Shown here: one piece after another, positions 51,714-63,481 of the stretch | How the letters are laid out: the number at the start of each line of letters is the position of its first letter | Position numbering within the stretch: position 1 is the stretch's first letter | Source of the DNA: Dentipellis sp. KUC8613 | Taxonomy: Eukaryota; Basidiomycota; Agaricomycetes; Russulales; Hericiaceae | Assembly (NCBI GenBank): GCA_002286715.1 | Contig: NSJX01000011.1 | Coordinates: 132,106-196,105, forward strand | DNA length: 64,000 nucleotides | Direction: 5' to 3' | Position numbers and translations under genes: made by a program | Notes under the pieces: model-generated | Databases searched by the model: none | The model's input: the letters and a program-made list of their open reading frames with translations, nothing else | Told to the model about the DNA's origin: nothing

Positions 51714-54364
51714 TTACTCATCGTCGTTCGCGCGCACCCTCTTACTTCCGCTGTCCGCTCGTGTACCGGGTCCCCAGTGTGAAGTAGGGTTTTGTTGATA
51801 TCGAACCAACTTGATTTTTGACGACTGGGTCACAGTCTGCGGGTGGCGCTTGAAGTTGGCTTCCGCTCTAAGCTTCGTAAGTACCTTGCATGACGATGGA
51901 TGCAATAAAACTGCCTACTTTGGTTCCTTCTCGAGCAGCTTACGAGACGGAGAGTTCTCCGAAATTTTGTCCATCTTGACGGGATGGCTTTTCACCCATG
52001 TGCGGAAGACGTCATGAAGATCTGCTCGAGAAGCACTAGACTTCAAAGATCCGGGGCATGCATGGGATCTAGACACTTGGTGGCCTGCATTCAGCAATGC
52101 GGAGCTAGAAGCGTTCCAGTAGCATTCCGGTCAACGACTGGACAACACGTCTAGAGTATAGAAGGCTCACGCGACGTCATCCAGCGGCGGGCAGGTGCAA
52201 TGGAAGAAGCTGGACACCCTGCTAGGCGTGAAGTAGAACGGCACGTCCAGTTCCTACAAACAATTTAGGCTCCACTTCACGTCTGCCCTGAAGGGCACAC
52301 ATACCTCTTTGGCGACAGTAAGCATGCCTTTCATCCGCGTTGCAGTCCCATACTTGGCCTCGTTCGGCTCAATGTGCTCCAACATTTTTGCGATGAAGTC
52401 ATGATCGTGAATCTTTCCTGACCACATCGGCCCTGCCACCTAGAACGCGAAGTCGTTCAACAGCAAAACTTGGCACATACATCGTGCATTCTTACGTGCA
52501 GAGCCGAATCGCATTCAGGGCATTTTTCAGACACCGTGGGTCCAGTCTGTGTCTTGAAGATATGATTTACGTTCCCGTTACGCTCGTTGACCTTCTCGAT
52601 CCTCTTGCCAAGAGTCTGGCCGTAGAAAGATTGACATACAGAGCAGACATAGTATATGGAGGTCTGACTGCATGCATGGCTTGACGGAAACCCTTTGGCT
52701 TACATACAATGTGGACGTACCTGGCAGCCTTCTTGACTTCAATCGGTGCAGACTGTATTTTTACGAAAAGGCGAACGTAGAAGTCAATCGAAAGTGAGAG
52801 CATGGGCTGGATGAAGCGCCCATAGCGGGCGGCAGAAACCGAGATTGTATGAAGAACCAGTCGCAGGGCCTGTACACAAGTCAACAATTGTCGTGGAAGG
52901 CCTGTTAGAACTGCTCACTGCCTCGTGGCAGTATTCAGCCTTGACTGGGACGCCGCCATAATTCGAATAACTGAACTGTATATGAGAGTGCATCTCTTGG
53001 GTGAAAGATCGACCATACCATTTTTCCGGATAGTTGTTCGTAGCCAGGACTGAAAGATCTGTGCAAGTGACGCACAGCAACCCTATGATGGTAGGGTCGA
53101 TAAGCGGAAAACACCATGCGGAGTCAGGTTACAAACCTCCATCGTTGATGCATTGTACAGCAGCGTCTATGAACGGTGCTGCAGTGCCATATGGATCAAG
53201 GTCCACGACATCCACACGGTTCCGCTCCAGTGAATGCGAGTACATGAGTGCCCTGACACTCATTGAGCCTCTGATAGAAAGACTCCAGTTGAATGGCGTA
53301 CCGTGCGTCACCTTCGTTGACCCTGACTTTCCCTGGCTTCGTTTTGCGAGCTTCAGATGGCGCTACATCAGACGTGCTGTCAGGCCCAGATTCACCCAGT
53401 CCGTTTATCGCTATATTTCTCCTCATGGCTGCAGTGGCAGCGGATGAAAGATCATTGGCAATGACATATCTATTTCGTTGTCGGTCAAATTTGGAAGTGC
53501 AGACAATTGGGTGCGGCTCACTTGACAAGGGGTATCTCCTTCGCATAGCGGATAGAGCGAAGGCCTGTAGCAGACAATGCTTCCAGCAGAACAAATTTGT
53601 ACGGACGGTACTTGATCTGCTGTCAGTAACGAACGTCGTAACAAAGCTGAGACCTCACCTCTGTGTCCTTCACCTGCACTGCGTCGGACACAACGTTGGT
53701 GTCAGTGGAAGCCTCAGCACCATCTGCGGGACGCGTCGAGGGCTCGCCCGAATCGACACTACTAACGCCTTCCGCTCCAGCAGAAGACACCTTACTGGGA
53801 CAAGATAAATATTAGTATGAATGGTAGGACCAGTCTCACTCACGATCCATTGTCTAGTTTCCGCCGTTTCTTATCAGCGCCCTCCACCAAGTTATCACCT
53901 TTTCTTGCCCTCCTCTCCTGCGTCTGCCTCCACTTCTGCTCCTTCACCCTGTTCAGCTCCTCGCTCCAAACGCGAATAGCCGCAACACTGAGATCCCGGT
54001 TGAACTCCTGAACTGGGTTTAAAAACGCTTCGTTCGTGTCAGGTAGGAGAATATGGGAGGTGTTTTCTGTGTGAAGGGTGAAGCCTTCAGGAACGGTAAT
54101 AGGCGGGGGGTCTTCCGACATGGCAATAGAGGGTCCTGAAGACGATTGTGTCGACAACCGGGTTACGTATCTGTAGGTCAGGCTTTTACTAGTAAAAGGA
54201 TGTAGGCGAGGTAGAGCTCGAAGAGAAAACCTGCGGCAGAGATGAGTGGCCAGATTGGGCCAAGAAGTCGAATAAGTCGCGGTGTCACGTTCGTCGCGGT
54301 ACAGCTGGTGCAGTCTGTTCGCGTCTGAGTCGCGTCGAGCTCGAGCACACCGTCGAGACTTCAA
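51714..54364 (-). CDS. TRM1: tRNA (guanine26-N2/N2)-dimethyltransferase TRM1
   Basis: Makes m2,2G at position 26 of cytosolic and mitochondrial tRNAs. Two in-frame starts exist: a long form from 54364, with an Arg-rich stretch ([20 protein letters not shown], ahead of [10 protein letters not shown]) like a mitochondrial presequence, and a short form from 54121 ([20 protein letters not shown]). The family opening is [20 protein letters not shown] with [18 protein letters not shown]. The core reads [20 protein letters not shown] with NIAINGLG, then [14 protein letters not shown] and [40 protein letters not shown] and [20 protein letters not shown] follow. The Zn-binding C-terminal part includes [19 protein letters not shown] residues, [16 protein letters not shown], and after an intron at about 51877-51914 the closing [20 protein letters not shown]. 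Stop near 51714. The long start could hide an intron; the short start is safe. Confidence 0.9.
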
Positions 54365-54696
54365 ACATCACAAAAGTCACTTGCAAGTTGCCCATAGACA
54401 GGTGTCAAATCCCTTCGTAAGTCGTCATAATGGAACAGAACGGTTGCGACGAGTTTCAGTCAGTGGTAGACGATACAACTTCTTCTATTAGAGAGCGAAT
54501 TAAACGATACAACTGGAGGTGTGAAGTTGACTATCAAATGTACCGATTCGAGAGTACTGTATGTATAGAACCTAATGCGGGGAGGGGAGTAGTGAAGTCC
54601 TGTGAGTAGATCAAGTCCAGTTTTACTGTTCACTTCGTCAGATACCGAGCCCAACGCCTGAGACATCGTACATATGCTGTCACAACCGTCCACGAA
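54365..54696. other. Intergenic: TRM1 promoter and ferric reductase 3' flank
   Basis: 332 bases between minus-strand genes. No gene, repeat or RNA was recognised. Confidence 0.35.
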
Positions 54697-57600
54697 TCAA
54701 TAAGCAAAGTCTTCCGCTATAAACGATATTGAGCCACTCATGTCACCGCGTCGTATTCGTCCAGGGTCAATTTGGGCGGCTACAAGCTTTCGCATGACAG
54801 CGTTGAGTGTAGTTGGACCACAACCTAGACGTAAGATCAGCCAAACCTCTGCAAAAATTAGAAGAGCGCGACTTACAGGCAACAGCAACCAACCCCGTCG
54901 CCTTAGTCACTTCATCTCTCAAGATGACATCTAACTTTGGCCGCCCTGGTCTCGCAAATTCAGCCATCACGCTAAGGTCGAGCATCTCCCTGTCGTCCAG
55001 CTCCAGCTGTACTTGTTCTCCGCCAGCGCCCATTTCGACTTGGGGCATTAAGGCGTGCATGCTATTAGGGTGCGAATAAACAGATCGAGTGTCAGGTTCC
55101 ATCGTAAGAGCTAGAGAAGGGTGTTTGGATGCGGTGTCTGATTGGTGGGATATCGGTCGCGGCGGTGATTCCAGAGCCGTTGATTGAGAACCTTCAGGGG
55201 ATGGAAGTTCATAGGCTTCAATTATCTTTGAAGTCCCCAGGTCAGTTTCGGAAGTATGTCGATGGTGCACCGGACTGATCAAGCGAACCGTCTCTGCTAC
55301 AGGTGGCAAGGGCGACAAGAAAGATGAGCTGCCATGAGGGGTTATGGCAGAAGTAGACACAGTCAAGTTGGGTTTACTACCCGTTGCATGATCTTCAGCA
55401 CCTCGCCGCGATTTCTGTGTCCCGACACGGCGCGACAAAGCTCGTCGTATCTTGCCCTCCTTCCTGACCTTTCGGTTAACTTGGGCTTCACCGGGCATTC
55501 GCTCGTCGTTGTCGCCGTCGAAATTCGTCAGGTCGAGGATATGTTCCTCGTGGCCCAGCTCTCCGGTTGGAGCACCGTCGGCACCAAATTCACCGGTGTA
55601 ATAGCTGAGGTCGACATAGCTATCTTGCGAGTCGTCGCTATCGTGCCCGTCAAAGGTATCCACACTGGCGCGATTCTGCTGACGCCGCCTGTCTTCCTTC
55701 AAGAAGCCAGGCGTTGGAGGTGCGAATTCCTGAAACCCAGCAGTGGACGGAGTAATGGGGTATGGCGAGAAAGGTTGTCCTTTCGGGGGTATCTTGAAGT
55801 TGGTTACAAATATTTCCACCTGTAGTAAATCCGGGGGCACAAGGGCCATGCATCGGCGGAGCACCGTCGCACACCACTGAATGTGAGCTGAGAGAAATCA
55901 TGAGAACTTCGGCAATTGTGTAGCACATGTAACGGTACACTTACCGAACTCTCTGACGAGCCACACAAATCGTACCCGTTTCGTGAGAAAACTCTTCCTC
56001 GTCCCCTTGCCTCCTAAAAATCGCCCCTCCCTTCCAGCTAAGCAGAGGCAAACGTATTCCAGTACGGACAGCCCGAAGCTCACACCAGACCCGCCAGAGA
56101 CGATGAGAATACTTGAGAAAGCGCCCCAGTCGGTGCGCACAGAGGAGCCGAAAGGTCCATCTACCCAGCTTCTCAACAGAACGCCCGTCGACGGTAAAGT
56201 CGTACCCGCTGGTACCTCATTCCGTGGATGCTTTCGGCCAGTCGCAAGGAGGTGTACGACGGTATCCCAGAGATCCTTCGTCCACCCGTTCTTTGCACGG
56301 ATAAGAAGAAGGATCATGCGGCCTTCGTCTCCCGCGACTTGCTCGTCGCAAACAGACCCGGCAGTGAAAGGATGGCTCAGGAATCGGGACACGGAAGGGA
56401 TGCAAAGCAGGAAGTGTTGCCCAGGGGCCCAAGTTATATGTCCAGGTGTAGCAATTCGCACACGAATCGTACGTCCGGATACAAGTTCCGCGTGCGCATA
56501 GCCAGGTGGTGGGGCGTACATGACGTCGGAGAAGGTTGGAGGGATTAGAAAATGGTCTGAGGAGGCCGATGGTGTCGCGGAGTGATATGGGGATCTTGGC
56601 ATGGAAGAAGCATAGGAGAGGGTAGACGTGCGGTTCCCTGCGGGCAAGGGTGTTTGTGGAGGCTTGCTGTTTCTGGCTGTCGAAGCCTCAGCATCAAATG
56701 GGTGCAGTTCCCAAATCTTATCGTTCCGCCGGGAACTGGAACCGATCGAGGATCCGACGAACCCGTTCACGTACAGCCAGCGAGTTGCACGCCATATCCT
56801 CTCGCCCATCCAAAGAGCCAGTGCAGCCCAGCACCACCACCAGAGAGGAGGATGGTGCAGAGCGGCCATGATTATGGTAAGCGGCACCAGGAGGATATGC
56901 AGGAAGTAAAAGGCTTCATAATGCCTCTCCCGTAAAGGACGAATTGATAGCAAAACAAGAAGGGTGAATAGAATATAGGACTGGATGAATAAATAGAGGC
57001 ATCAATATTTGATAAACGTCATTTCATCTATAAAAAACCTTCGTACCACCCAGGCATAGATAAAATTAGGGTATTGCCATGCGTAGGTGTACGCAATCTT
57101 CCCAGTGCCTACGCGTTTGTCCTCGGCCAGTTGGACACTCCAAAAGGCAACATGGATCGTTGTGATCAACCATATAAGTCGACCCAGCCACCGATGAAGC
57201 CATATCAGCTTGTCGAAGTGGATATTCAAGAGCCCCGGGATTGCGAACAGAGCGAAAGGCGGGGCTTTAAGGGCGAACAAGATGCAAAGGGGGAAGAGCG
57301 CAAATGCGATAAGACCGGTGCGGGCGCTGGACGTCCACCAGGCCTTGCTGATCGTATACTGTGGTACGAAAACGCTGTAGTCAACAGCAGAGGCAGCGCG
57401 TGTTGACTTGGTGGAGTCGCTGAACTGCCATAGCTTGTATGAAGGCGCCAGGTCATCCGGCCCCGCAAAAGACAGCGCAAAGACGGCGACGACCAAAATA
57501 AATAGGCAGAGGATCTGCGAGTTGGAAGGTAGGGGAATAGGCTGTTTGTGTGGTTCGCCCCTGCGCCTGGCTACGGCCAAGCTGTGTTTCTTGCGCCATG

Positions 57601-57850
57601 TTCTACGACGTAGAGCCCACTTGCTCCAGTAAGCGCCAAGTACGCCTTGTCGGATGCCTGTCCAATGGAACACGGCGAACACGACAGAGACGAACGCTAT
57701 AACGAGCCATAAGAGGTAGGCGTACCGCCAACTAGTGGTGCTGAGCCGGTGGATGGTTAGGTACGCCGTGATCCATTCTAAGTCATCCTGTATAACGGGG
57801 GTTGTAGGGTTTGGCGTCAAGGAGGCTGTTGAAGAAGGAGTGGTGGACAT
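54697..57850 (-). CDS. Ferric-chelate (metallo)reductase, FRE family
   Basis: Plasma-membrane flavocytochrome that reduces extracellular Fe(III) or Cu(II) with cytosolic NADPH. The ATG at 57850 starts MSTTPSSTASLTPNPTTPVI. Transmembrane segments include YAYLLWLVIAFVSVVFAVFH and QILCLFILVVAVFALSFAG. The heme ligands are intact: HRWLGRLIWLITTIH and HILLVPLTIIMAALH are both H-x13-H, as required for two hemes. The FAD motif is SRFLSHPFTAGSV, and the NADPH motif is VSGGSGVSFGLSVLEYVC. The C-terminal CGPTTLNAVMRKLVAAQIDP closes the nucleotide-binding fold, stop at 54697. A disordered insert of roughly 260 residues (about 54990-55770) splits the NADPH domain between IFVTNFKIPPKGQ and RDEVTKATGLVAVA. 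This is far longer than in typical yeast Fre proteins. ATX1 lies upstream on the same strand. Confidence 0.93.
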
Positions 57851-58594
57851 GAGAGGTCGCGGATCTGGCCAGCCGTGTGTGGAACACAGGGATACAACGA
57901 AGGATGCAGCGACTGGGCTTCCTGAGCCGACAACAGGTGCGAAATGGGCGATAAGTTGGAGTCCAGGATGGCTTATGGGGAAATGCTTGGAATAAGACGA
58001 GCGAACTGACGAGACAAGGACGAGACTGCCATACGCAAGGCTGGACTCGTCCTGAGACTCTGTCACCGAGTTACCGCTTGCCCCGCCGGCAAAGAGTACA
58101 TCAGCTCGTCACCTGACGCACTTTCTGCCGCCGGCCAATGTCCTCCGAGCCAGCATCTTGAGTATCTTGAGTAGCTGCAACGTCTTGGACACAGAGGCCT
58201 TTGGGATGGAAGAAGATCGCGTCCAAAGAGCGTTGGGTGACAGAACACTCGTGGCCAATATAGTACTTATAGTGCTTGATGGACTCAGGGATTATTGCAG
58301 CTGATCTCTCCGCCCCCTTGCCCCCGGGCGCTCGATCCAGTTGCATGATCTGCACATCTTGCCTGACAGGCAACGTCGCCTAGAAGTTTTGGAGTCGGAC
58401 AACTGGGTGAGCGACCCAGAGCAATGGATAAGTACGATATATAATTGATCCGTGTCTAAGTACCCCCGTTGGTGACATACAAAAGAACTCTCCGGGGCCC
58501 GACGCGGACATATGGTGACTCAAAATCCGCGACCTACAGAACATCGTACAACATAACGGTCAGGTCTAATCACGGCCGCTCTGGCCTGTGGGTA
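57851..58594. promoter_or_regulatory. Upstream region of the ferric reductase
   Basis: 744 bases between the reductase start and the ATX1 stop. GATAA-type strings occur near 57953 and 58424, but GATA cores are common by chance. Iron control by a GATA factor, known for other basidiomycetes (Urbs1), can only be suggested. A chance open frame at 58101-58373 is not accepted as a gene. Confidence 0.35.
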
Positions 58595-59032
58595 TCACGC
58601 GACGGTCTCGCCAGAACGAACCTGTCACGGTGCCATCAGCTGAATGTAATCGCAATGGTCAGTAGATACACACCTCCTTTCCGGTCTTCTGGATCTTGGA
58701 CAAGACGTCGTCGTACGGGATGGTGCCTGTCACCAGGACCTGCTGTGTCTCGAGGTTCACATCATATGAGCTAACGCCTGAGTTTATATTCAGAGGCATC
58801 CGCTTCGTAGGATACAACGTTACGCACCTTCTGCCTTCTTGAGCACGCGCTCTACGGCACCGGAGCAACCGGAGCAGGTCATCTGTGGTCGAGATCTGTG
58901 AATCCCGCAGCCTTCCAATATAGCTCGGCGGTCGAAATTACCTTGACATCGAATTTGTAAGTGTGCTCAGACTGTTTAGCAAGTTGAACAATTAGAGAAC
59001 GATTATATCGAAAGAAACGGTGGACTCACCAT
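58595..59032 (-). CDS. ATX1: Copper metallochaperone ATX1
   Basis: Small cytosolic protein that passes Cu(I) to the Ccc2 copper ATPase for loading multicopper oxidases such as the Fet3 iron-uptake oxidase. Exon 1 is only the ATG (59032), spliced to SEHTYKFDVK, then MTCSGCSGAVERVLKKAEG, with the MxCxxC metal site, then VSSYDVNLETQQVLVTGTIP and YDDVLSKIQKTGKE. The last intron (about 58624-58674) has two AG acceptors. The downstream one gives VRSGETVA, matching the family's KEVRSG end; the other gives LMAP and is unlikely. Stop complement 58595-58597. About 72 residues, as usual. It sits upstream of, and on the same strand as, the ferric reductase. Confidence 0.95.
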
Positions 59033-59576
59033 CGTGGTTGGGTTGTGGGTAGATGGCGGGGGGACTGACTGCGGTTACGGAGGGGAATTGGAGGAGGGGG
59101 AGGTCGATTGGAAAGCCAGTACTTATATGTGCTTCACGTAGTGTGATTTATAGTCACATCGATCGCGTCATCGTTATAAGTGGAGGAGCAAGCCGCCTGA
59201 CCAAGATTGCTGTACAGTCGCCGAGGCAACACTACCAAATGGAATCTTCTCGCGACAACATAGCGTCGTGGCAGCGGTAGTAACACATGTTTCACCCGAA
59301 GCAAATCCGTAAGCCAGTGAACTCAGCGGCCTGGACATACCCTATATCCAGATGCACCCACAGCAAACTTGATACAATATTAATCCTTTATTCATTACCT
59401 GATGTTATGATAGCAAAGCAAGTAGACTACCTCCCTCTATGCAACCATCATCCTCATCGTAGCGATATGCGAAAGGATGACCGGTCTAATTCTGCGCCAT
59501 CTCGAATCCCTCGTCACCCTCTGTTGCAACCCGTTCCCAGCCGAATCCTGGTGCGGCAGATGGTCGGCCACGCAAT
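59033..59576. other. Intergenic: ATX1 promoter and permease 3' flank
   Basis: 544 bases between minus-strand genes. No copper-response element, gene or repeat was recognised by eye. Confidence 0.35.
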
Positions 59577-61883
59577 TTACCTATCCAGGAGGACAGGAAC
59601 GCTGGGAAATGTTAGAAAGTAGAAACTTTGCTGATTTGTAGGAGAGAGCTTACACAACTGTCGTGGGAGCACTATCGAGCTATCGCGCTGAGTGATGTAG
59701 TACATCGGGATACCTGCCAATACGAAGGCTGTCGGGCATGTCAGATCCGGTCACACGAGTAATGTGGGAAACAATATACCGAGTACTGCGAGGGCTTCCA
59801 GAGGCGCAGCAATCACAGGCATACATAAGAGGAACAAGGCCACCTTCATTCACGACTGTTCATGAGTCATCTTAACAGATTGAATCGCGTGTTCACTCAC
59901 TGCGCAGAAGATGAGGGGCGTTGTAATCCACGTTTTGTATGGCCTGTTCCCAGGGTCAGTATCGATACAGATTTTTCTTGTGTCAACTCACCTCTCAAGC
60001 ATTGGCTCTTTGAATCGGAGGATCACGAGTCCGAGCACCTGGTAGAAGAGTGTGAGGGCTCAAATCAATAGCGATCGGATCGTAACTCACAGTCAGGAAG
60101 TAGAAGGCCCAGGAAGCAACAACAGCAAAATTGATGAGCGACCTAAAGTGACCGCCGACTAGGATGAACGTGATCGTAATTGCAGCCTGCAGACACATGG
60201 CGTTCAAAGGCGTTTGTCGAGTCTTGTGGAGACGACCAAACAAGGCTGGCAAGTATCCTTCCCGCCCAGCAACATATATAAGTCTCCCTGAAGTGAAGAA
60301 AGCACCTGATGGGCACACTGTAAGATGATCGTCATGTCAAAAGTACAGGGCAATACGTACCGTTCAGAGCGCCGAAGCACGAGAATGCTACCATGAATGC
60401 AAATACAGCTCCACCGACTGGGCCGAACAAAGCTCTACCAAAATCTAGTGCAACAGTATTGCTGTGCCCTACCGTGTCTTTGTCCAAGACGACGAAATAA
60501 GAGACATTGGCAAGGAGAAACAGGATCTGCAGAAGAACCACGTCAGGTGCTGTACGGCCACGACTGTATAGACGACTGACGGTGACGACGAGCATGCTTG
60601 AGTGAATTGCTCTCGGGATATTCTTCTCGGGATGCTTCATCTCCCCTCCGACATAGTTTGCTTGGTCCCAGCCGTCGAATGCCCATAGGCCTGAATACAG
60701 TGCCAATGCATAAGACGAGAGGCTTGTACTATGACCTTCGAATATATTCCCGCTAAACGAAGTCGACGCTCGGCCTCTGATAAGTTGCACCAGGCCAAAT
60801 ACCGTGATCAATAACTACGAGCAATATTGAGTACTCTCCCTAGATATTCGGCAACAACTCAACGCACCAGTGCGAAAACCTATTCATTCGCCGTCAGTTG
60901 GGTATGTAGCTTGCATTGAAGATCCTTACCTTCACAGTCGTGAAGACCACAGCAGCTCTTGTGCCAAGGCTTTTGGTTGCAACGCAAACGACCGTGATTA
61001 GGAGGACGGCTACAATGGCCGTGACCTGGATGGCCCATTGAGGGATGGAGTCCGGAGAGACATCCTTGCGTGTGGTATGCCAGAACAATCGGTTAAGATA
61101 CTCCGCAAAGATGAGACTGATCACGGCATTAGAGCCTACAACAACGGACATTAGCGTTGAATGCTGAGATGCTCCACGTGATGAAGGCTTGCCTGGCTTC
61201 AGGGCAGCAATTGCTGTCCAAGCGAATAAATATGACACCAAAGGGCCGTAGGAGTACGCAAGATATGCCTGCGCACCGCCATTCAACGGAATGGCCGATC
61301 CCAGCTCCGCAAAGCTGCTGGCGCCAGTCCATGCCAATAGCCCAGAGACTAACCACACGGCAAGGCTAGCTCCTACACTATCTGTGTTGGCTACCACAAT
61401 GCCGGGAGACGAGCTAAAGGAGATCAGACGTGTCGTATCCTGCACATTGCAAGAAGCTTACAAGATGCCAGATCCAATCTACGCAAAAGTTAATTTAGAT
61501 TGAACCTCGAATGGACATAGCATTCACCTGTAGTCCCACAATAAGTGCGACACCTGGTGAATCGCGGTAAGACAAATGCCCTCTGCTGTACAGGCAAAAG
61601 GCTACGCACCATTTACAAGGCCGATACTCTTTTCACTGGCCGCCGCACGAGCCTCGTCAGGTTCGCTAAGACTTGCGCTTAACGGCAGCAAATCCCGTTC
61701 GAAGTCAAATCCGCCAACGGAATACGAGCGCGCTCGTCCAGCAGGCGCCGGTCCATCAGAGAGTTCAAGGGCACGTAAAGAGTCGTTGGAGTCGTGAGAG
61801 GAGTGTGAATACGGCGGGGACGTATGCTCGTTCGTGGCATTTCGTGGGGAAGGTATATGGGTATATGATTCTCTTGAGCTCAT
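59577..61883 (-). CDS. Amino-acid permease, LAT/Mup1 (high-affinity methionine permease) type
   Basis: APC-superfamily transporter with about 12 membrane segments. The ATG at 61883 starts MSSRESYTHIPSPRNATNEH; an upstream in-frame ATG exists at 61937. A cytosolic Ser/Pro-rich tail follows, a likely regulatory region. The signature after an intron is IGSGIFSSPGIVVANTDSVG. Later segments include ASLAVWLVSGLLAWTGASSF, AELGSAIPLNGGAQAYLAYS, WAIQVTAIVAVLLITVVCVA, LALYSGLWAFDGWDQANYVG and EMKHPEKNIPRAIHSSMLV. C-terminal exons read GAFFTSGRLIYVAGREGYLP, TPLNAMCLQAAITITFILVG, VLGLVILRFKEPMLERPYKT, and AGIPMYYITQRDSSIVLPR; splicing gives an end near FVPVLLDR with stop 59577-59579. The E-x-K-x-P-E-K-N-I-P motif and GWDQANYVGGE match the Mup1/LAT branch. 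The C-terminal exon border is the least certain. Confidence 0.87.
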
Positions 61884-62190
61884 GGGAGCTCCTGGCAAAG
61901 ATAGCGTGTCGCAGAGAGCAGAACGCGACGTTTGCAAGTACGGAAGGCTTGAAGCGAGTAGGAAACTAGATTGTGGGGAATATTGGAGGATGCAAGCCCA
62001 TACGAACGCACCGGCTCGATTGGTCTGATGCGAGAACGAGTCTCGTCGACACAGGCTAACCCCCGAAGATGCACGTGACCGGTCTCATGAGCGGCTGCAC
62101 AATATCTCTAGTCTTTGCGTTCTGTACGTTTCGCATACCTCGTACTCCACGCGCAGCATGTCCCAGCTTTCCTGCATATAATCTACAGCG
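61884..62190. other. Intergenic: permease promoter and left border of duplicated block copy 2
   Basis: 307 bases between minus-strand genes. Similarity to copy 1 starts at about 62120 and is firm from 62181. No gene was recognised. Confidence 0.4.
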
Positions 62191-63273
62191 CTACAGCGTC
62201 ACTCTTCCTTGCATGCCCACTACTCCATCTTCGTCTTCAGCCCACAATCGCACCGCGGAGGTTCCTTCCCATGATCCGCAAATTCGGACAGGCCGGTCTA
62301 CAATGATTGGATTTACTGCCCGGTACGTGAAGCTCTTGAATTGTGCATCAGGCTTGTGGAATGCCAGTACATCCAGTAGCATTAGCGCGGTCAATGGGCC
62401 GTGAACAAGGCGTTCTGTTGAGTGTCTCGTTTACCCTCCTGTGACAACAATATTGTACATGGCTCCACACACCTGGATATCCTTCGAATTCTTGGGCATA
62501 TTTACGATCCAGGTGGACATGATGACCATTGAATGTGAGCGCCGAAAATCGAAAGAGCGTTGTTGCACTAGGTGTGTATGTGAACGAGAAATCTGCCGTA
62601 GGCAGTTCCGTGACTGTCCCGCAAGCAAGTATCAGCCTGACATGTGCTGCAGCAAGGCTGTACGGCCGCTGCTCCCGTCCAGCGCAAGTCACTGAGAATA
62701 CGCACCGTCCCGAAACTTCCTCTGATTGAGTCCCAACGCGAGATAAACATGTGTCCTCTCTTCCATCACAGCAGGCTGCTCGTCCCCCTCATTTCTCATG
62801 TCAATCTTCTGCCGCACGAACACCATGGGTGCACCCTTCTCAAAGCCTTTCTTCTCAACGGAGTCAATCGTTGTGACAGACGTTGCCTTCGCGCCAATCA
62901 GCAGAGGCTTCCTCCATTCCATCCAGCCTCCGGCCCACATTCGCCTTACGAACGGCTCTGGAGGACAGAAGTCGGCGTCCGTCCCATCTGGTCTCAGATA
63001 CCTCTCTGGGGTGCGGGGGTGGAAGAACACGAGGTGGTGGCCATAGCCCAGAGGTGTACCCTCAGACGGAGGTGTATATGGCTTTCTGGTACCATCGCGA
63101 GTCGGCAGTGTCACATAGAGGTCGGAGAGATGGTCAGGGTGGAGTGTAGCAGAATACTTGAGCCGTTTGTCTGCCGTCGCTTTGATCCAGTGGTCAAGCG
63201 CCTCTGTGCCATGCGTCGTAGAATAGGTGCGCTGCAGCTGCCTCGCCGTCGTGTGCAGGAGAGTGGGACGCAT
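62191..63273 (-). CDS. HTD2: Hydroxyacyl-thioester dehydratase type 2 (HTD2-like, MaoC/hotdog)
   Basis: Double-hotdog hydratase; yeast Htd2 catalyses the dehydration step of mitochondrial type II fatty-acid synthesis. The ATG at 63273 gives MRPTLLHTTARQLQRTYSTT, an acid-free, Arg-rich presequence. The N-terminal hotdog includes PLGYGHHLVFFHPRTPERYL, then DFCPPEPFVRRMWAGGWMEW and KPLLIGAKATSVTTIDSVEK. VYLALGLNQRKFRDG ends exon 1. Exon 2 carries LFRFSALTFNGHHVHLDRKY and EFEGYP, the hydratase-2-like F-R-x-S-A-x-T-x-N-x-H-x-x-H-x-D active-site motif. An intron (about 62382-62485) joins it to ERLVHGPLTALMLLDVLAFH, then FTYRAVNPIIVDRPVRICG. Stop complement 62191-62193. Bacterial and fungal mesaconyl-CoA hydratases share this layout, so the exact substrate is not fixed. 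A degraded twin lies at 33001-33366. Confidence 0.85.
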
Positions 63274-63481
63274 GGAAGGCACAGACTACGCTGTAATGTC
63301 CGTTGTTCGTCTGTCTATATACTTGATCCGCTTGACCGTGGCAAGGTCACCGGTCACCAGACACCCGATTCAATCATCGTGCAAGACGACCACGGCGTTG
63401 AAGGACACCACATCTGGTCAACAATTCCTAAAATTATTACATTCTTTCAATTGGTATACAGCTAGTCGCGGTAGCGTACAG

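Noticed and set aside
58101..58373. A 90-residue minus-strand frame upstream of the ferric reductase
   Set aside because: No domain or splice support, atypical composition; more likely promoter DNA.
57940..58430. GATAA strings as iron-response sites for the ferric reductase
   Set aside because: Only two loose matches in 744 bases, as expected by chance; kept only as a remark.
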